Source of the DNA: Desulfomicrobium baculatum DSM 4028
Lineage (GTDB): Bacteria > Desulfobacterota > Desulfovibrionia > Desulfovibrionales > Desulfomicrobiaceae
Length of the DNA: 64,000 nt
Assembly (NCBI RefSeq): GCF_000023225.1
Contig: NC_013173.1
Span: forward strand, 1,676,501-1,740,500
Direction of reading: 5' to 3'
The translations under genes were made by a program, and so were the position numbers. The notes under the pieces are model-generated. The model did not search any database, was not told the origin of the DNA, and saw nothing but the letters and a program-made list of their open reading frames with translations. The stretch's first letter is position 1. Each line of letters opens with the position of its first letter. This document shows, one piece after another, positions 63,139 through 64,000 of the stretch.

Positions 63139-64000
63139 ATGAAGATATTCCTGCCGACATGCCTTACCCTGCTGCTCCTGGCCATGGCCGGATGCGCCGA
63201 CGTCAAGTCCACCTTCGTGGGACAATACTATCTGAACGCGGCCGAATACGCGCAAGGTCGCTCCGCGTTCACCTCCAAATTGAGCGAAAACCCCGACGAT
63301 CCGATACTGAACTACTACATGGCGCGTTTCGAACTTGGAGCTGACAACCCGGAAGCCGCTCGACCTTTCATTGAAAAGGCCGTTCGCCTGGCTCCGGACA
63401 ATGCCGATTACCGCTTCTGGGAAGGCGTGACCTGGTGGGCGCTGATGGAACCCGACAAGGAAAAGGCCGCCTACGAAAAAGCCCTCGCCATCAATCCTGA
63501 GCATCTGTCCGCCAACCTGTACCTCGGGCACAACGAGCTCGACCGGGGCAAGAATGCCGTGGCCCTCGACTACTATGCACACGTCCTGCGCATGGATCCT
63601 GAAGAGCCACAAGCCCTGTTCAACACTGCCGTGGCCCTTGACCGGCTCGGCCGTAGCCCGGAAATGCGGCGGGCCATGAAACAATATCTGGACCTCTATC
63701 CTGACGGCCCGATGGCTCGCCTGGGAACGGACATGCTCAATCGGAACGGTGACTTTTCCTGGCGCAACCACATGCTCGGACTGCGCACGGTCACCCTCAA
63801 ATCCATCGAATTCGAGGCCGACAGCGCCGCTCTGACCGAAGACTCGAAAGACTCGTTGGCAGTGCTCGGGTCCATTCTGGCCATCAAGCAGGATTTGGAT
63901 TTGCATGTGGTCGTCTACGCTAAAGGAAATTCCACTCTGGCCCGTCAACGGGCGCTTGCGATCAGGGGCTATGTCAGCGGCATGCATCCCGAAGTCTCGC
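63139..64000 (+). CDS. TPR lipoprotein with OmpA-like C-terminal domain, 3' end outside window
   Basis: 287 codons visible from ATG 63139 (the only start with a signal). MKIFLPTCLTLLLLAMAGC gives a lipobox cysteine at 19. TPR helices about 30-190 (AEYAQGRSAFTSKLSENPDD; ADYRFWEGVTWWALMEPD; ALFNTAVALDRLGRSPEM). From about 235 the sequence IEFEADSAALTEDSKDSLAV, then LDLHVVVYAKGNSTLARQRA, is the start of an OmpA/MotB peptidoglycan-binding domain, which the window truncates. It lies 46 bases after the previous gene and may close the sigma operon. Confidence 0.85.
   Translation, partial: MKIFLPTCLTLLLLAMAGCADVKSTFVGQYYLNAAEYAQGRSAFTSKLSENPDDPILNYYMARFELGADNPEAARPFIEKAVRLAPDNADYRFWEGVTWWALMEPDKEKAAYEKALAINPEHLSANLYLGHNELDRGKNAVALDYYAHVLRMDPEEPQALFNTAVALDRLGRSPEMRRAMKQYLDLYPDGPMARLGTDMLNRNGDFSWRNHMLGLRTVTLKSIEFEADSAALTEDSKDSLAVLGSILAIKQDLDLHVVVYAKGNSTLARQRALAIRGYVSGMHPEVS

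Overview
The window reads as chromosomal DNA of a GC-rich, Gram-negative, anaerobic Deltaproteobacterium (Desulfobacterota). I infer a Desulfovibrionales member, possibly close to Desulfomicrobium. The support is a type III glutamine synthetase behind a sigma-54 site, an IscA/HesB-like protein with an in-frame selenocysteine codon, many c-di-GMP and two-component sensors, a CGGC-domain protein and an outer membrane two-partner secretion system. The species assignment is inference only.

Layout. 1-1372: the N-terminal part of a REC-GGDEF regulator and a selenoprotein. 1447-7916: a 6-kb island of IS110, IS3, a broken AAA ATPase and a 5'-truncated tyrosine integrase, lying between two identical tRNA-Val/tRNA-Asp pairs in inverted orientation. 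8110-20847: housekeeping and carbon/nitrogen genes (adenosine kinase-like, PerM-like transporter, glnN, glgP, msrB, nadD, proA). 21084-26293: a TPR membrane protein and a three-gene regulatory cassette (NtrC-type activator, histidine kinase, REC-PAS-kinase). 26433-38865: a UDP-glucose pyrophosphorylase coupled to a diguanylate cyclase with two ligand-binding domains, two near-duplicate chemoreceptors, a DUF4105/Lnb_N membrane protein and a large NMT1-PAS-PAS-GGDEF-EAL sensor. 39010-42319: YehS-like, CvfB-like, DUF2157 and BamE-like genes.

42395-59399 is the most unusual part: a minus-strand two-partner secretion/contact-inhibition-type locus. A TpsB transporter is followed by a 2670-residue filamentous exoprotein whose C-terminus carries a HExxH metallopeptidase-like toxin module, and then by an overlapping immunity candidate with a signal peptide. 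Downstream lie a tandemly duplicated orphan toxin/immunity module (1.91 kb) and a second, separate tandem duplication (1.55 kb) of an ankyrin-type lipoprotein. One member of each duplication has a single nonsense codon. AT-rich patches mark the exchangeable modules.

59827-64000: a CGGC protein, a UspA protein with a Cys-rich tail, and an ECF sigma / anti-sigma cassette in which the anti-sigma candidate carries a CBM48-like domain outside the membrane, followed by an exported protein and a TPR-OmpA-like lipoprotein cut by the window end.

No CRISPR array, rRNA or replication origin was seen.
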